From: Paraburkholderia monticola
Lineage (GTDB): Bacteria; Pseudomonadota; Gammaproteobacteria; Burkholderiales; Burkholderiaceae
Direction: 5' to 3'
Assembly (NCBI RefSeq): GCF_001580545.1
Contig: NZ_LRBG01000037.1
Span: 248,001-312,000 of the forward strand
DNA: 64,000 nt
A model generated the notes under the pieces. That model was not told the DNA's origin, ran no database searches, and worked only from the letters and a program-made list of their open reading frames with translations. Position numbers and translations under genes: made by a program. This document shows, piece after piece, positions 61,504 through 64,000 of the stretch (positions within the stretch are counted from its first letter, which is position 1; every line of letters begins with the position of its first letter).

Positions 61504-64000
61504 TCACGCTGCGCGGCCGAGCATGAACGCCTCGGCACCTCGCCACTTTTCGACCTGCACAAGGCAGGAGTTGGGGCTCATGCTGCTCGTGCCGGCGGTT
61601 TGAGAACGGTCGGGAGTCAGCATATTCATGCAGCCGCCGATTTCGACGCGCTCGCCGTCGATCTCGATCAGTTTGAATTCGGCGCTCGCCTCGTACGACT
61701 TGACGACTCCCGCGTTGACAAGCGGCGAGACGTCGGCCGCGCAGATCACTGCGCCCCGGTCGTTGTAAACCTTGACGAGGTCGCGATGGGCAATGCCTCG
61801 AATGGTTGCGTCTGCCCTACTCAGCCTCAGTAGCCAGAAGCGGTGCCCGCCGATCAGCGCGCGATGGTCCTCGATGCTGTTAACCGCGGAATTCTTGCCG
61901 TCGCTATGGGTGTGGAAGCTGTAACGGCTGTGAGTGGCAATCAATTGCAGCGGATAACGCTGAGCGAGGTCCGAGCGCAGCCCCTCCCACGAGGGGATAT
62001 ATCGGTTGAGCGCCGGCCGATCGGGATTGTCCGCGGTATGCCGCTTCAGCAACTCGGGCACGAACTCCAACTTGCCGCTCGGCGTCTGCAGGCCCATGCC
62101 GAATTTTTCTGCGAACTGGGACGGCAGTGGATGCGGTTCGTGAAGGTCTTTCCGCCGGCCTTCCGCGAACCAGCGCATGTCCACAGGGTGGCGCAACTCG
62201 GGCTTCTCTGGCGGCACGACGAAATAGCCCTTGCGACAGAACTCGCGCCACGAAATGTGATCGGGCAGATCCGAAGAGTCAAAGACCCGCTTGACCCAGT
62301 CCAGTTCGCTGCATCCCTCGGTGAACACCCCGCCCAGGCCCAGCCGGGTCAGGATGGCGGTGAAGATGTCGTAGTCCGAGCGGGACTCGCCCAAAGGCTC
62401 GATGCACTTGTGCTGGAGCGTCATCATACGATGATTGACCGTGCTGAATCCATGGTGCGCATAGCCACCGGAGTTCGACCATTCGCCGATGTCCCAGCGC
62501 TCCAGCGCAGTGCACGCAGGCAGGATGAGGTCGGCAAACTGGGCCTCGCCCTCCATCCAGATCGACTGGTTGACCACGCACTCGATGCTGGGGTGCCGGT
62601 AGGCGTCGGCCCAGCGCCCGGAATTTGTCACCGTGCTGAATGCGGACCCGCCGTAGCGATAGATCATGTGGATCGGCGAATACCCGGGCATCGGGTAGCT
62701 GTACGGCGCGAACTGGGCTTCCTGCGACATGCCGTCCCAGAGGTAGCCCGTGGCATGGCCGTTGATGATGGCGTCGGGAAGTTGCTGCCGCGGGACCATC
62801 TGCCTGACGGGATTCATGGTCAGGATGTGCGGCATACGCTGGTAATTGTTGACCGCATTGGCGGTCCACGCCAGGTCGCCGGAAATGCCGCCGTCCGCGT
62901 AGCCGGGGAAATAGAAATGGAGGTCGTGGGGAACACCGACTTCAAGGCAGCCGAAATTGACCCCCGGCTTACCCCAGCCCTGCATCGCCATCATCATGAT
63001 CATGCATCGCGCCCATTGGGCTCCCGTCGCGCCACGGCCCGCACCACCGAATCCCGCACCGGTCATCCCGACGGCCAGATGCACCTTCCTGTTTCCCCAC
63101 AGGCGCGCAAGCGCACGGACGTCCCTGGCAGGCACCCCGGTCTCGCTCTCCTGCCACTCGGGCGTCCTGGGAACCCCGTCGGTTTCGCCCAGAAGATAGG
63201 CCTTCCAGTCGTCGAACCCGGTCGTGCGGGTGGCAACGTAATCCTTGTCGTACAAGTCCTCCACGGCCCACACGTACATGATGGCGGTCGCAAGCGCAGC
63301 GTCAGTTTGCGGTCGGACGGGAATCCAGCGCCCGCCCAGCAACTGGGCAGTGGGATTGCAGTGCGGGTCGATATGAACGAACTCGATGCCGAGTTCCTTG
63401 GCCCACAGGCGCCGCGGCGTTCCCTCGAAGCCCGCATAGGCCCCGTTGGTGCTCTCGGGATCGCAGGACCAGAAGACGATCATCTCCGCTTCCTTGAGGC
63501 AATCCTCGACGCCGCCATAGCCGGATGGCACGCCGATGCGCATCGAGTTGCCGAAATGATGCATGGCGCCCCAGTACCAGCCTTCCCAGCTGTCCGGATT
63601 GGCGGCGACCCGGGTGAAGCCGATCAGGTTGGCAAAGCGCGTCAGCGCGCTGAGGTAGTAGCCCACATTGCCCCACTGGTGATGGGACGACATGGGGAAG
63701 GTGATGGAACCGGGACCGTGAACGCGCTTCTGCCGGTTGATTTCCTTCGCGACAATGTCCAGCGCCTCGTCCCAGCTGATACGCACGTAGCCTGATTTGC
63801 CGCGGTTCTGGGGATTGCGTTCGCCGTCAGGGTCGAAATCGACCCGCTTCATGGGATGAAGGATGCGCTTGTCGGAGTAGACCAGTGACTTGAGCGTCAA
63901 GGCGTGGGGCGCGACCAGGCCACGCCGTGGCGGGCTGAAGCGGCGTCCGCGTGCCTCGATCACCCAGCTAGGCGCATCCGTGCTGTCCAGATCGATGGGG
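61504..64000 (-). CDS. molybdopterin oxidoreductase, transhydroxylase-like (partial)
   Basis: The 3' 832 codons of a DMSO-reductase-family catalytic subunit; its N-terminus lies beyond the window. In the visible frame (numbered from the GTG at 63963) SSHHQWG places H95 or H94, and ANPDSWEGWYWGA gives D124, S125 and W126. Pyrogallol-phloroglucinol transhydroxylase has His144, Asp174, Mo-ligand Ser175 and Trp176 (from memory), with the same 30-residue H94-D124 spacing. Serine as the molybdenum ligand separates it from nitrate and formate enzymes. The C-terminal NMLTPDRSQTAGTSS is the cofactor-binding end. Partner 4Fe-4S and MDR genes follow. Substrate may be a polyphenol. Confidence 0.85.
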   Translation of the reverse strand, partial: PIDLDSTDAPSWVIEARGRRFSPPRRGLVAPHALTLKSLVYSDKRILHPMKRVDFDPDGERNPQNRGKSGYVRISWDEALDIVAKEINRQKRVHGPGSITFPMSSHHQWGNVGYYLSALTRFANLIGFTRVAANPDSWEGWYWGAMHHFGNSMRIGVPSGYGGVEDCLKEAEMIVFWSCDPESTNGAYAGFEGTPRRLWAKELGIEFVHIDPHCNPTAQLLGGRWIPVRPQTDAALATAIMYVWAVEDLYDKDYVATRTTGFDDWKAYLLGETDGVPRTPEWQESETGVPARDVRALARLWGNRKVHLAVGMTGAGFGGAGRGATGAQWARCMIMMMAMQGWGKPGVNFGCLEVGVPHDLHFYFPGYADGGISGDLAWTANAVNNYQRMPHILTMNPVRQMVPRQQLPDAIINGHATGYLWDGMSQEAQFAPYSYPMPGYSPIHMIYRYGGSAFSTVTNSGRWADAYRHPSIECVVNQSIWMEGEAQFADLILPACTALERWDIGEWSNSGGYAHHGFSTVNHRMMTLQHKCIEPLGESRSDYDIFTAILTRLGLGGVFTEGCSELDWVKRVFDSSDLPDHISWREFCRKGYFVVPPEKPELRHPVDMRWFAEGRRKDLHEPHPLPSQFAEKFGMGLQTPSGKLEFVPELLKRHTADNPDRPALNRYIPSWEGLRSDLAQRYPLQLIATHSRYSFHTHSDGKNSAVNSIEDHRALIGGHRFWLLRLSRADATIRGIAHRDLVKVYNDRGAVICAADVSPLVNAGVVKSYEASAEFKLIEIDGERVEIGGCMNMLTPDRSQTAGTSSMSPNSCLVQVEKWRGAEAFMLGRAA

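Noticed and set aside
1..64000. CRISPR array, prophage or replication origin
   Set aside because: No regularly spaced repeats, phage structural genes, or dnaA/parAB/repA-like genes were seen.

Overview
The window looks like part of a Burkholderiaceae replicon, most likely a Paraburkholderia, Caballeronia or Burkholderia megaplasmid or secondary chromosome. This rests on high GC with Burkholderia-type protein features: an 'SSVTLFG' trimeric porin, a phasin and PHB depolymerase, DUF892, DUF2934 and DUF3141 proteins, and LysR-rich accessory DNA. Genus is inference; no rRNA, tRNA or replication gene is visible. The gene density, truncated paralogues and IS scars suggest accessory DNA that is still being reshuffled.

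Region A (0.1-8 kb): a zinc-ribbon metallopeptidase, a 1337-residue CheB-CheR-PAS-histidine kinase-receiver hybrid, a 5'-truncated manganese catalase copy, a scrap of a second histidine kinase, and a TetR-SDR pair. Region B (8.3-16.3 kb): a catabolic cassette with LysR, MHS-type transporter, porin, amidase, M20 amidohydrolase, Lrp regulator and ornithine cyclodeaminase. It fits uptake and deacylation of an amide or N-acyl amino acid feeding ornithine to proline, although the substrate is not known. Region C (16.3-26 kb): a decay zone with a pyruvate formate-lyase activase 3' remnant, a CHAD gene cut by an IS1182-type element, a 1074-residue BTAD/AAA regulator with a DUF4242 partner, a truncated methyltransferase, an NmrA/LysR divergent pair and IS6 scars.

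Region D (26-40.3 kb): a stress and storage island. It holds two lone receivers, PHB depolymerase, phasin, two DUF892 ferritin-like proteins, an alpha/beta hydrolase, two small acidic proteins that share an EDTFPASD core, DUF2934, a YqjD-YqjE operon, PRC-barrel, YihY/BrkB, full-length Mn catalase and two small exported proteins.

Region E (40.7-64 kb): a low-oxygen metabolic locus resembling the low-oxygen-activated (lxa) locus known in B. cenocepacia. It has adhP-type alcohol dehydrogenase, SulP transporter, K+ channel-like protein, PPK2, crotonase, and an operon DUF3141-pta-ackA-fabI-RRM protein. At the right edge is a molybdopterin oxidoreductase with a 4Fe-4S subunit and an MDR reductase, resembling pyrogallol-phloroglucinol transhydroxylase. 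Three 14-bp FNR/Anr-type boxes (TTGA[T/C]-N4-[A/G]TCAA) lie here. Each sits about 41 bp upstream of the start position predicted from a -10-like hexamer, which is class II activator geometry. The locus is also eroding: fabI and one operon gene carry frameshifts, and partial copies of the Fe-S subunit and of DUF3141 lie elsewhere in it.
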